64,000 nt of DNA from Trichobilharzia szidati (lineage: Eukaryota; Platyhelminthes; Trematoda; Strigeidida; Schistosomatidae), in contig OX235273.1 in the NCBI GenBank assembly GCA_944472155.2, positions 2,639,204-2,703,203 on the forward strand. The letters run 5' to 3'. Shown here piece after piece: positions 12,214 to 23,807 of the stretch. The position numbers and the translations under genes were made by a program. The notes under the pieces were generated by a model. The model had not been told where the DNA came from. It was given only the letters and a program-made list of their open reading frames with translations, and did not search any database. The number at the start of each line of letters is the position of its first letter. Position 1 is the first letter of the stretch.

Positions 12214-13640
12214 ACTTAGAGACTACACCTGTTGTTTCTTTTGCCTTTATCTATAATTTCAGACAAAAAAGCAGCAGTCATGAAAATAACACCCATACAA
12301 ATAAGAGCCGATCGAATTATGTCTACCTGATACAAAGCCTGAACCATAATCAACATACGAATGAAGTATGAGAAAACAAGGTCGAGACTTACCACAACAT
12401 CACATGGAAGGATATAAGTTACTTGGACATTATTTATAATCCACCAACTGGTCTCCTTTCCAAAAGGAATGCGGCGATATTTTATCCACAGTTATGAGCA
12501 AATACATAAATCCACAGTTCCCGTTGTATACACTCAGTGGGGATTGCAGCCAACAAAGTAATGCATTTAAAGCATATGCACACTTCCCATAATCACGGCG
12601 ACACCGCGGAATATATCAAAATCGCAGAGTAATCAAACCCAACACGCGATGTAATTGAGTAAATCCGAAAGGCAAACAAGTTGTATTCCGATTTTGAATA
12701 TTCGTCCATATGTCGATCATGATGACAAATCCAAATCACTACCTATACAGCGTCAATAAATCTGGATATCTATGAAATGACGAAAATATGCTGATAGCTG
12801 CATATCAGATCCCAATGACTCGTTCCATAGCAAAATTCTGCTCCTTCATGCCTCTTTCGACATTTTTGCATGGATTGGCTCGCATTTACTCAGGTTCCAG
12901 ACCGAAAAGAATAAAAAATTCACCAGTTGCTGAATTATGATTACTTTTCTGCATGTTTAACTGGATAATAACTGCTGTGGTGAGCCTTTTGCAGTTTATA
13001 TTGCTTAAAACATCGTTTACGGTAAACTGAGTAACGTTTTATAAGCCATTTTTATACTTTTGTGACTAGCCCACCATATCGACCGAATGTAACGCAACAC
13101 TCAGTTGTTTCGCTCATGTTCAACAAATTCAAACAATAATTGTGCCTAGGATTATGCCATATAAACTGTCAACTGGAGTCCCTCAAGTGCATAAAATAGG
13201 AATATATTATTGTAAGACGCATTTTATTGTTTTATGAGGGAATTGACTTCAAGCTTTATTTATTTTCCCAAGTATATGTAATCCATCCAACGCATACTTG
13301 AGTTTTTTTTGTTAATGCGAAGTCAATATCTCTATATTTCTTGGTGTGTTCCATTGAATCACCAGTTATCCGATTTTCCCCACAAACTAAAGATAAAATG
13401 ACAGAAACCATGTTATTTAACCGTAATCCATGTAATTAAAATATGTCACTTAAATAATACTTATCCATTCTCATACAACTTGTGTGTCCTATATTTGAAT
13501 GAATAAATATGTACCTTATTATATTATCATTACTAACTGTAATTACTAATCGTATGTGTAATTTATCGAATTGATGATGCCTGTAAACTGGCGTCCCTCA
13601 TGTAAAAAATGAGAATATACTATTATTATTATTATTAACT
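12214..13640 (+). repeat. LINE A2 3' UTR; 12790-13640 is one arm of an inverted repeat
   Basis: No frame is conserved. From about 12790 the sequence is matched in reverse, almost without gaps, by 21020-20160: the coordinate sum changes only from 33807 to 33808 across roughly 760 bp. It contains the module TTGACTTCAAGCTTTATT (13242-13259), also seen in other LINE tails of the window. Confidence 0.8.
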
Positions 13641-13679
13641 GTAGACCTTAACAAACTTGACACGGAATCGGTATCTAAG

Positions 13680-14738
13680 GTGGATAACCTCGTTAACTTT
13701 GTTACTACGGAAGTAATAAAACGACTCGATGCTAAACTAAATGCTATTGTCTACAACGTTCCGGACAATGAGGCACTAAAAAGGGTACAGCGCATCTTAC
13801 TTAGTAAGGCGGAAATGCCCAACTCTAAGACTAAGTGCTACAGGCTGAAGAAGAGTCAACATGAAAAGTGTTGTCCTATTCGTTTTCAGTTCGAAACACC
13901 GGCTGAGGCCATAAAATTCATCCACTCCCAACACACCCTATCGCAAGCCAGAAATTACAAACTAGTAAAGGTTGCGGTGGACAAGACAGTCATAGAAAGG
14001 AGCGTATATAATTATCTCACTGAGTCTAATTGTGGAATAAACAATAGGACATTGCAAGCAGCAATTATACCCAACCCTTTGAGAGATACCGTAGAATCCA
14101 CCGCACCACCCCTCTCAAACCACACGGAATTATCCTCTCAGAGAGCGACACCAACCAAAACGCCACTTAATTGCAATCAAATAGCCAATAAAACTATACC
14201 ACCTATCACTGTAGATATAGACATGTCACCAAATAATCCCGGAAAAAAGTCAAAATCCCCCGAAAGTCGACCCTGTCCTCTCCTAGCCATAAGTCCCTCG
14301 GTAAAAAAAGAGAATATGACTCCAAATCATGTCAACAACAGAAATGGCAGTATAAGTAAGCCCACATTCCCCATGGTCAATAGTATTGGCACCCACAACG
14401 TGCGAAATAGCACCATGGCACACACTGATAACCAACGCCACAACAATGCCTCCCTCAATAGTACAAGTGGCAATAGTCAGAACTCGACCACCAACAACTC
14501 AGGGTATTCACAGTATGGCACACAAATAAATTTTGATCGGATATATGGTACAAGTCTGCTGGGAACTAACCCACAAAGCAGTACACACGAAACGCTTACA
14601 AGGGCAAAACTAGTACCTAACAATAGGTGGAATAATAAACCATGGTCTTCACAAGGTCCCAATCATTTTTTATCCCCTGCGTCCCTGTCAGCGTTGAAAA
14701 AACAGCTGGTAGGGATGCTAACACTCCTAAACCGCTAG
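13680..14738 (+). CDS. LINE B ORF1-like protein, function unknown
   Basis: The frame runs 352 codons; the 13680 start is not ATG (GTG), so the true start is uncertain. The N-terminal 150 residues are charged (DNLVNFVTTEV, then KCYRLKKSQHEKCCPIRF), and the rest is rich in Asn, Ser, Thr and Pro with long low-complexity runs. I recognise no zinc knuckle, RRM or PHD finger. Its place ahead of EN-RT suggests the nucleic-acid binding ORF1 of a CR1/jockey LINE. It overlaps the EN-RT frame by 97 bp in another phase, and a run of six A lies in the overlap near 14697-14702. Confidence 0.6.
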   Translation: MDNLVNFVTTEVIKRLDAKLNAIVYNVPDNEALKRVQRILLSKAEMPNSKTKCYRLKKSQHEKCCPIRFQFETPAEAIKFIHSQHTLSQARNYKLVKVAVDKTVIERSVYNYLTESNCGINNRTLQAAIIPNPLRDTVESTAPPLSNHTELSSQRATPTKTPLNCNQIANKTIPPITVDIDMSPNNPGKKSKSPESRPCPLLAISPSVKKENMTPNHVNNRNGSISKPTFPMVNSIGTHNVRNSTMAHTDNQRHNNASLNSTSGNSQNSTTNNSGYSQYGTQINFDRIYGTSLLGTNPQSSTHETLTRAKLVPNNRWNNKPWSSQGPNHFLSPASLSALKKQLVGMLTLLNR

Positions 14739-17060
14739 TGCTGGCTCCCCCTTTGCATGAATATAGGAACAGTCTAGTTCACCCGCATCCTCTAAGCACA
14801 CTTGGTACATGCACAAGTTTAGGTCAAATAAAGATCCCTACCCCCGTTTCTAGCTTAACTAAAAATAAAAATGCCTTAGCCTATAGCACATCGAGTACTC
14901 CAACGCTTAATTCTTCACCGAAAACAGCACACACCAACTCGATAGACATAGATGAGCATGATATTGAAGCTCCTCTTAACATAGGGTCGTCATGCCAAAC
15001 AGTACTACTGGGTGCTGAACCACATTCGGGGCTGATTAACGAACTTAAGTACTTCAAATGCTATTTCAAATCTCATCTTTACCTAATCCTCATAAATGCT
15101 AGATCTGTTCTAAATAAACTACCAATGCTCAGAGCACTCACAGTAATATACAAACCCCCTATAATTGTCATCACTGAATCCTGGTGTAATTCGAGCGTAC
15201 TGGATGAAGAGATAAGCTTAGATAACTACACACACTTTCGGTGTGACACGGAAGGTGGTAAGGGAGGGGGTTGCCTCATGTACTTTTTGAATGGACTTAC
15301 TGTATCATGGTTAGAAAGTAGTACACTTAACATGCCTGAGACTTTATGGGTTAACTTACACTTAAATAACGCAATAGCATTAATTGGATGCACCTACAGA
15401 GCACCTGGCACCTTTAGTAATTACGAGACCCAACTTATTAATACTCTGGAACAACCATCCACCCTACACTACGATTATAAGATCCTATGTGGAGACTTTA
15501 AATTACCAGAAATCAACTGGGATATACCCACAGGCCCGACTAAATTTGATAAGTTCTTAGGCACACTGGATATACTTGGCTGGAAGCAGACTGTCACAAC
15601 CCCTACAAGAGGTAATAACGTACTAGACTTAATCTTCTGCCACAATATAAGTCCCCTTTCTACCCTAGTAGGTTCTGAGTTTTCTGGGAGTGACCACAAA
15701 ACAGTGCTGTGTGCACTGCCACTTCCGTCAAGTAGCAATGCAGCCCATACCCCTACTTCGCAACAAATAACTTACAGGAACTACAGTAAGGCAGACTGGA
15801 CTCTAGTAAAATCAATGCTAATATCCTCAGAATGGAGAGAGTACTTCTATACTGATAGCCTCTCGAAAGCTCTAGACATCTTTTACTATAACTCCAACAC
15901 ATGCTTAGATGCTGTCATCCCATTTGAAACACTAAAGTTTTCCCCACATAGAAAGTCATTCATAAAGCCAAAGGATCGTAGGAAACTGAAAAGACTGTCA
16001 ACAAGTTACTCCAGGCGACACGACTTTAGTACACTAGGGTCAATACTTAGTACTCTTAGCTCCATCTCGCAAGCTCATAACTTGCGTATGAGAAATGAAG
16101 AATGCACCGCACTAGCCAGCACCACCAGAGTAGGTGCTCTCACAGAAATCCTAAAGAAACGAATGAATCGCCAAAGTCATAAAATTTCTCTCCTTATAAA
16201 CAAGGGTGAACTATACAGCAACCATGCAGACATGTGTGAACTGTTTAACGAGACGTTTGCAGCCAACTACCTTAAGCCTACAAGTCCACTTCTCGGTTTA
16301 CAATCTACAATAGAACTCCCTTCTTCTTCAACGCTGAAAGAAATCAGTACAGTTCATTTCACTTATTCTAATATTAACCAAGCCATTAATACTCTTAAAA
16401 GCTCTAGTAGCGCTGGTTTTGACGGTATACCATCGTATCTTTATAAACACGGTGGTTCTGACATTTCCGTTTTATTACTTAAGATCTTTACAATGTCCCT
16501 AGAAAGCCAAACCTATCCAGATAAATGGAAAACCACATAACACAAATCCGGATCAAAAACTGTAGTCAACAACTATAGGCCAATCACTATTACACCCATA
16601 GTATCTAGAATCATTGAAAGAATAGTTAAAGATGATATTCTCAAACATATGCTCAGCTGCAATATTCTAAGTCCCAACCAACATGGATTCCTAAAATCCA
16701 GATCATGCATGACATGTCACCTTGACTTCTTTAACTATATAACTAGTAGCCGAGACCAACAACATCTAGTACTAGTCATCTACTTTGACATCTCCAAAGC
16801 CTTTGACCGTGTGGACCATTTGCTTCTAATAAATAAGCTGAACTCCTTAGGAATACGTAACCCATTATTAGGATGGATTGAATCATTCCTTAACAATAGG
16901 TCCCAAGTAGTTAGACTGGGGTCTGCAAACCCCAAACCTAGTCCAGTCACTTCTGGAGTAGTTCAAGGTAGCGTTTTAGGCCCCCTTCTATTCACTCTAT
17001 ATGTCAACGACATATGCAGCTGTTTCTCACTGGGTAAGCCATTCATCTTTGCAGATGATA
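14642..17060 (+). pseudogene. LINE B endonuclease-reverse transcriptase, truncated at FADD
   Basis: The frame encodes a poly-Pro/Ser N-terminal stretch, then an APE-type endonuclease (LILINARSVLNK near 15085-15120, ITESWCNSS, GDFKLPEINWD near 15490-15525, GSDHKTVLC near 15685-15710) and RT. A TAA follows KWKTT (16538-16540) where a few codons before HKSGSK seem deleted. RT then continues in phase (CHLDFFNYI, YFDISKAFDRV, SGVVQGSVLGP) and reaches FADD near 17049-17060, where a minus-strand LINE tail replaces it. The catalytic box is FADD instead of YADD in both B copies, a tolerated variant in non-LTR RTs. One stop plus the insertion inactivate it. Confidence 0.85.
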
Positions 17061-19312
17061 ATAATAATATATATTTTTCCTATCTATGTAGGACACACCA
17101 GTTGTACAGGCATGGATAAGTATTATTCAAATTACATGAATTTTATTTATAGTGAAATTACATGGTTGCTGTCCTCTCTGCCATCAGTTAGTGAGCACAT
17201 TCTGATAGTTAGTCGTTCAATGGAGCACATAAAGAAATATAGAAAAATTGTCTTCGCATTAACAAAAAAACCCAAGTATGTGTCAGATAAATTACAAATA
17301 TTTGGGAAAAAATAAAGCTTGAAGTCAATTCCTCCATATAACTTTGTTGTGTGTGGCATCGTATCTTGTTTTATGGTCTAATTGGGTATTAATTTAAAAT
17401 GAGTGATTAATTTTTATGATTTTGACATCATTTTTTTGCAAGTAATACCAGATGTGAATTCAACTGAATGCAGATTAATATTGGTCATTGTCAAGCAGAT
17501 TTGTTTTACTGCACTCAAGTCACCCATAGCCCGCCATTTGTTACAGCATGGTTGCTCCGTACGAGTAAGTTGATAAACGCGTAGAAAGCTACATAAAAAC
17601 CATTTTAGATCGTTGACAGTGCTTGTATAAGATGCTGTACAACGTCTACTTATGGCGACAGTGAATTTCATCGAGGATGCTGAGCCATTACTAGCCAAAC
17701 CTTGAGGGATGATATATGAGTAAGTGACTTCAATTGTTTCTCAGCTTCAGTCGGAATGTAGATCAGTGCAACTTGTACTACAAAGTAAATACAACAGAAG
17801 TGTACCAGAGGACAAAGAAAAACCAGGTGGAGTCTAAAAGATTTGATTATATTCGTTGTACATTGTAATTTGATGAACAAAAATTTGTTTCTACTTTTTT
17901 ATGCATTTATGCTACTAGTTTATTTATAGTCTTTAGAGAAGTAAGGGTATTTATGCGCGTTTAGGTACTGTAGTAGACTAATAGTTGATTCGTTCTAGGA
18001 ATAAATAGTTTATTTATATAGTCGGTAGAGTGAAATAGTGTGTACAGAGAGCGTTTGAAACTTAGAACTGTATTGCAGTTCCTGATATCTAGGGGCATAT
18101 TGTTCCATATTTTAGAATACATGACTGTGAAGAAGTTTTCGCGGTGTTGACTTAAAGGCTTTTATTGTCACTGTGCAATTTTGGTTACGCAGATCGTAAG
18201 AGCGTTCTTGCGCGAATTGTATGTCCTTAATGTCTGAGAATGATATTTTGTGTAGGACCTTATAGAAGAATACTAGGTTTATAATTAGTCGTCTTGTCCA
18301 GAGTGGGTCAAGTTGTAGAATCATGCACCGTGAAATGTAGTCTTTCTTACATTCGTAGCCAAGTAGTTTTGAGGTAAAATATCGTTGGATACTTTCAATT
18401 CTTAGCTTTTCACGTGTGTGAGTGCTGCTAATAATAAATGGACAGTATTCTAGTAGTGGCCTCACACAGGTTTTGTACAGAATAAGCTTTGCTTCATTGT
18501 CTTGAAAGTTCCTGAGTGTGCATCCTAAGAGCATCCTCGACTTTTGAGTCTGTGATGCCACTTGCTCAGAGAATGTTAGGTTACTCGAGTACCTCAGACC
18601 TAGGTCAACGACACTTTGGAGTTTGGTTAGGTTAGCCGATTGAAGCGTTAACTTCATGTCGACTAAGGGTGCACCGAAGCAGATCCAGCCACATTTTTCA
18701 AGGTTAAATTGGAGGTTCCATAAAGACGACCAAGCAGTCACTTTATCTAGTTCTTTTTGTATAACATTCTGGAAGTACCCTAGGTCATCAGATTGGAATG
18801 TATAAGCTACTTTGAGGTCATCTGCAAAGATGAATGGTTTCCCATGAGAAAAGCAAGCGCATATGTCGTTAATATATAGGGTAAATAGAAGGGGTCCAAT
18901 GACACTACCTTGTACTACACCAGAGGTGATTGGGCTAGGTTTCGAAGTTATAGATCCGAGTTTAACTATTTGGGACCTATTGTTAAGGAATGATTTAAGC
19001 CATCCTAATAGTGGGTCACGTATTCCTAAGGATTTCAGCTTATGCACTAGTAGTAAATGGTCGACACGGTCAAATGAGATGTCAAAGTAGATGACAAGTA
19101 CTAGTTGTCGTCTGTCACGACTACTGGTCACAAAGTTGAAGAAGTCTAAGTGGCATGTTAAACAAGATGTGGATTTTAGGAATCCATGTTGGTTCGGACT
19201 TATAATGTTGCAGCTAAGCATATGCCTGATTAGGTTGTCTTTAACTAGTCTCTCCATACTTCTAGATGCTACAGGTGTGATATTGATTGTCCATTCATTC
19301 TCAGCAGCACTC
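17059..19312 (-). mobile_element. LINE family B copy 2 (B2), inserted in reverse into B
   Basis: The 3' end lies at 17059-17075 (AATAATAAT-type tail in reverse), followed by a 3' UTR with the shared tail module (TTGACTTCAAGCTTTATT near 17313-17330, reversed) and an RT frame up to 19312, where it is 5' truncated at NITPVASRS. It interrupts the plus-strand B copy exactly after FADD. Confidence 0.75.
17960..19312 (-). pseudogene. LINE B2 reverse transcriptase, 5' truncated and frameshifted
   Basis: On the minus strand the frame starts at the RT finger segment NITPVASRSMERLVKD and has QHGFLKS, YFDIS (a Lys-Ala of the KAFDRV motif is lost, reading YFDISFDRV), SGVVQGSVIGPLLF and FADDLKVAY. The C-terminal part is open to 18112; beyond it the homologous reading continues in another phase (ENFFTVMYSKIWNNMP) to about 17960. 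The two-residue deletion in motif A and the frameshift make it non-functional. It supplies the roughly 140 RT residues missing from the plus-strand copy, so comparing the two defines the insertion site. Confidence 0.8.
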
Positions 19313-19316
19313 GCGT

Positions 19317-19779
19317 AAGTGACAAACTTAAAATAGAAAGTGTCCAACGATACTTCACGTCTAAACTACTAGGATTTGACTGCGAAAAGGACTACACATC
19401 AAGGTGCATAACTCTAGGTATCGACCCACTCTGGATGAGGCGACTCAGCATTAACCTAACATTCTTCTTTAAAATCTTGCATAAAATATCATTCTCAGAC
19501 AGCAAGGAGATACAGTTCTCACCGGAAGGCTCTTACAACCTTCGTAACCAAACGTGCACAGTATCCAGGAAAAACTATAAGACAACACTCCGTGCAAACT
19601 TCTTCATCGTCATGAACTCTAAGATCTGGAACAGTTTGCCCATAGAAATAAGGACCTGTCACTCTATTATAACCTTCAAACGCTTGCTATATAAACTGTT
19701 TCATCCCAATGACCATGCTAATCACACCGCACCACTTATTTCTAAAACGCATGAGCTATTAGAACACTATAACGCCTAG
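19317..19779 (+). pseudogene. LINE B reverse transcriptase C-terminus
   Basis: The plus-strand frame resumes with DKLKIESVQRYFTSKLLG, continues through IDPLWMRRLSINLTFFFK and ends HELLEHYNA with TAG at 19777-19779. It is parallel to the C-termini of A1, A2 and B2, including the NLRNQTCTV and MNSKIWNSLPIEIR segments. This is the piece downstream of the B2 insertion. Confidence 0.8.
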
Positions 19780-20159
19780 ACTCATTACTAAATATTATGA
19801 CACTAAATAAACTCTAAGACTTCGCAAAAATACATGAAAAAACAACTAGATTATAGGTAATGTTTACTATACAATGATATACATTTATAAACATTTATAT
19901 ATACATAAAATATTACTGTTCTCTTCATGTTTACATACTTTATCTTTCTGCTATTCTGCTGCTGAGCGTAATCTTCTATATGCCTCCTGGTCGAGGTCGA
20001 ACAACCCAACATTTAAACTGAAATGACCATTTAAGTAAATTCAAACTCAAATTCCATGAACGATCCGATGCTACCATTTGAAAAAGCTGCACAACATTCT
20101 GTACAAGGAGTATTCTTGATCTGAAATAAAGAAGCAACTGGTTTTCAAACAGTTTTCAA

Positions 20160-21020
20160 TGTATTAATAATGATAATAATAATAACAGTATATTCTCATT
20201 TTTTACATGAGGGACGCCAGTTTACAGGCATCACCAATTCGATAAATTACACATACGATTAGTAAGTATAGTTAGCAATGATAATATAATAGGGTACATA
20301 TTTATTCATACAAATATAGGACACACAAGTTGCATAGGCATGGATAAGTATTATTTAAGTGACATATTTTAATTACATGGATTACGGTTAAATAACATGG
20401 TTTCTGTCATTTTATCTTTAGTTTGTGGGGAAAATCGGATAACTGGTGATTCAATGGAACACACCAAGAAATATAGAGATATTGACTTCGCATTAACAAA
20501 AAAACTCAAGTATGCGTTGGATGGATTACATATACTTGGGAAAATAAATAAAGCTTGAAGTCAATTCCCTCATAAAACAATAAAATGCGTCTTACAATAA
20601 TATATTCCTATTTTATGCACTTGAGGGACTCCAGTTGACAGTTTATATGGCATAATCCTAGGCACAATTATTGTTTGAATTTGTTGAACATGAGCGAAAC
20701 AACTGAGTGTTGCGTTACATTCGGTCGATATGGTGGGCTAGTCACAAAAGTATAAAAATGGCTTATAAAACGTTACTCAGTTTACCGTAAACGATGTTTT
20801 AAGCAATATAAACTGCAAAAGGCTCACCACAGCAGTTATTATCCAGTTAAACATGCAGAAAAGTAATCATAATTCAGCAACTGGTGAATTTTTTATTCTT
20901 TTCGGTCTGGAACCTGAGTAAATGCGAGCCAATCCATACAAAAATGTCGAAAGAGGCATGAAGGAGCAGAATTTTGCTATCTAATGAGTCATTGGGATCT
21001 GAAATGCAGCTGTCAGAACA
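20160..21020 (-). mobile_element. LINE A copy 3 (A3): 3' UTR only; second arm of the inverted repeat
   Basis: Starting with ATT-type repeats in reverse and TGAGGGACGCCAGTTTACAG (20208-20227), the sequence is the reverse complement of 13640-12790. It stops being alike near 21020, so this is a copy truncated within the 3' UTR. The two tails face each other across the B elements. Confidence 0.85.
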
Positions 21021-21274
21021 TTACTCAACTTACATGTACAGTCTGCCATGCTGACACAAATGGCGCCAATGGATAGTTCTAGAATCGACCTCGGCCCCAT
21101 TTGATGCAGTAAAACAATGTAACATGACCTTATCTAATTTTCGTATCAACAATCAAATTTCTTTCCTATTATAAAATTACGATTAGACTGCTGAAAAAAA
21201 TTGGAATAAATATATCAATGATCTCAACATTATACATCAATGAACCTTAAGTCAATGATGCTGTTCGCAACAAA

Positions 21275-21565
21275 GTTATATAGGAGAATTGACTTCAAGC
21301 TTTATTTTTCCCAGATATTTGTATTACATTCATTTGATGTCTGGGTTTTTTGTTAATGCGAAGACAATATTTCTATATCTCTTTATGTGTTACACAGACA
21401 GACTATTTTGCAGACTGTTCCGACTGACTCTAATGTCAGAAAGAACAAACAAACTGTAAATTCACCATATATCGAAATATATGTAATTTATATAATAACT
21501 TATCCATGCCTGTACAATTGGTATGTTCCTGCATAAACAGGAATAAATATATATTTGTTTCAACT
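21275..21565 (+). mobile_element. LINE B-type 3' tail fragment
   Basis: The segment contains the module TTGACTTCAAGCTTTATT (21291-21308), TTGTTAATGCGAAG (21350-21363) and the end CTTATCCATGCCTGTACAAT, all of which occur reversed at 17070-17345. No coding part remains. 21021-21274 and 21566-22139 hold nothing I can identify. Confidence 0.6.
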
Positions 21566-22139
21566 TTAAATCCAAAACACCAGTGTTCCTTGAACGAATT
21601 TATATTGTTTGGCAATTAAAGCAAGACAAAATACAAAGTCTACAAACAAATATTTAGTACGAATGAAGTTATAAAGTGCTTTTATTCGTGTTCTTTCCGC
21701 CTTTTTCCAACTTGCACGCGATCGTACCATTCGCGCCTTCGAGTTACCCACCGATGGCTGCCAGTTCCAATAAACAAACGTTCAATGTTCTCGTCCATTG
21801 ACATGTGCACTATCATATCAAGTACTGTATAGCTTATTCTTGTATTTTTAAATATACTTCCAATAATGTATTATTCATGACTGCATTTTATACCACTTTG
21901 TAGCTGTGCAGGATTTTCTCCTATTCCTGAAAGAGCGTTCAAGCACGTGGGGTCACAGTACTCACTCAAATATATGTTGTTTATCGATGGGCCATTACTA
22001 TCATCAGGAAATGGAACGAAGTATGGGTTGTCGCTCAGCTTCGATGGAGACCTTCGTGAAAGATTTACAAATTAACAATTATTAAAATCTGTTCGGATTG
22101 CTTGTACTATAATTCAACAATTTGAACTTTTTAAAAGAA

Positions 22140-22262
22140 AGTGATAATGTATGCTAATTCATAATTGTAATTCGTAACATAATTGATCGTGCCTGTAAAA
22201 ATGGCATGCATTTCATGTAAACTTACCTGTTTATACGAAATATAAATTGTTATTATTATTAT
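22140..22262 (+). mobile_element. LINE 3' tail ending in ATT repeats
   Basis: It ends TTTCATGTAAACTTACCTG, then ACGAAATATAAATTG and ATTATTATT. The same end, reversed, is inserted in the gag-pol remnant at 4104-4149. The parent LINE was not identified. Confidence 0.45.
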
Positions 22263-22267
22263 GATTC

Positions 22268-22730
22268 TTGAGCTTCCTATTCTTCGGCACTAGCCAGGTG
22301 GAATCAGATAGTTCCACTTTACTCACGCCACAGTTGGAAGCCGTGCGTTCATCAGACACGAAACGCTTTATCGTTGTGGTATCACTCTGCTGTCTTACAA
22401 TGCTGGCACTGTTTGCCCTCCTAGGTTTTCGGGGCTTTTTGTGTGCTGTTGCAGACTGCTGGGCACACTTTACCTCTGTTGCCTCTTTCGAAGCTAGGGG
22501 ATGTGGTTCTGTCTCAGTCTTATGACTAAGGCCAGAATCCTCGCTTATAACATCTGTACCAGATGCTGCATTTTTCCCCTCATCAGTGGTTTTTGGTAAC
22601 TTCTTGGACATGAGAAGTCCTACGGCCTCTTGGATGAGGACATCCAACGGGTTTGTACAAAATTTGCACATCCACGGAGATGATGGCTTGCTGCATCTCC
22701 TATAGGCTGGTGGTGATAAGCCAGTGCAAA
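22268..22730 (-). pseudogene. LINE ORF1 fragment with PHD-like zinc-finger end
   Basis: On the minus strand, upstream of the Met at 22671, the frame reads CTGLSPPAYRRC then SSPWMCKFC. This is the C-x-GL...Y...W-x-C-x2-C pattern that ends the PHD fingers found in ORF1 proteins of CR1-type LINEs. The following 140 residues are polar (HKKPRKPRRANSASIVR) and end where a LINE tail abuts. Only the last metal ligands are kept, so the finger is incomplete. No RT lies downstream on this strand; the element is broken here. Confidence 0.5.
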
Positions 22731-22969
22731 CTCATGTCAGCTGTTTAAGTTATACACCAATATGTATATATATAAACCTAAATACTGAGATATAAAACCA
22801 CACAAAAAGTCACAAAAGTGCGCAAAAATAAACACTACTTCAACTAATTAAACCAGTTAAAGTAAACCAAAAGGCTTCTGATGCGATTTACACAACAAAA
22901 GCAGAAGTTACTTCACAACGTAAAAATGCCACTCTCCTTTTCGAAGCGCGCGCCTTTTTAATTGATACT

Positions 22970-23103
22970 TCTCTGCATGTTTCACTGAATTCTAACTGCT
23001 GTGGTGAGCCTCTAGCAGATTTTATTGCTTAAAACATCGTTTACAGTAAACTAAGTAACGTTTTATAAGCCATTTTTATACTTTTGTGAGTAGCCCACCA
23101 TAA
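22970..23103 (+). mobile_element. LINE A 3' UTR fragment
   Basis: Blocks such as ACTGCTGTGGTGAGCC, TGCTTAAAACATCGTTTAC and GTAACGTTTTATAAGCC match 12940-13080 closely in the same orientation. Both ends are truncated. 23104-23800 beyond it shows nothing I can name. Confidence 0.6.
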
Positions 23104-23807
23104 TGGTGTATCAGGACAGGCACACCCATCGAAATGACATCCAGATTGCCTAATATGGTGTCGTTTTGGGTGAATTCAATTCAATTGTTTTCTCGCAAAA
23201 GGACAGACATACCTGCATATACTGTGAATGAGAGTGGGATGAACATACGTGTCAGGATTCGAAAGACGGACTTCTGACTCTTTCGGAACTGATTCATCAC
23301 CATGATAAATTGGTAGAATTCACACTTTTGTAGGTCACTAATGAAGTACCATTCTCCTAGCCATGAAAAAAGTGCGAAGATACTGTAAGTATTTGGATTC
23401 GAATGCAGTCAAAACAAGAAGATAACCTTTATAAGCATGAACAAAAGGCAGACTGTAACTTACTTGATGGAAGCCTTGAAGATTTTGTGCCGCATAGATT
23501 AATAAAAACGATATGTGAATAGATACAAACTATCCAAAAAGACAATTAATGGCGGCTATAGGGGAATCATTCGGTTCTAACCAGATACGGCAATAAACTC
23601 AGATGACAGAGGTTTTCGGGGAAGTGTTTGCATTCGGATAGAAGTTTTGCGAATCAAAATCTGATATTTTAGAAGGTTAGCAAGTATGTCCAGTGCTCGT
23701 TAGTTTCCATAGGTAAACATTCCACTGGGTGCCTGAGGGAAATGACGGTGAGCTTTTTCGTCAGATTTCAGATATATTGGTTGAGGATAGAAGGCTTGGA
23801 GCCTATG

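Larger units (their letters stand above)
10443..13640 (+). mobile_element. LINE family A copy 2 (A2), 5' truncated
   Basis: The element starts inside the EN-RT linker (ILQKRLNKG) with no A-type endonuclease, runs through an open RT frame to a stop at 12211-12213, and continues in about 1.4 kb of 3' UTR ending in ATT repeats (13619-13638). The final segment, TGATGCCTGTAAACTGGCG then CCCTCATGTA, is the same as at the minus-strand A1 and A3 3' ends. Family B starts immediately after the tail. Confidence 0.85.
13641..20159 (+). mobile_element. LINE family B (plus), split by a reverse B copy
   Basis: The element begins directly after the A2 tail and has an ORF1-like frame (13680-14738), an EN-RT frame (14642-17060), then a minus-strand B copy (17059-19312), and finally its own RT C-terminus (19317-19779) with some 3' UTR up to the A3 tail. 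The RT between FADD and the KLKIES segment, about 140 codons, is missing, so the insertion came with a deletion at the target. Confidence 0.75.
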
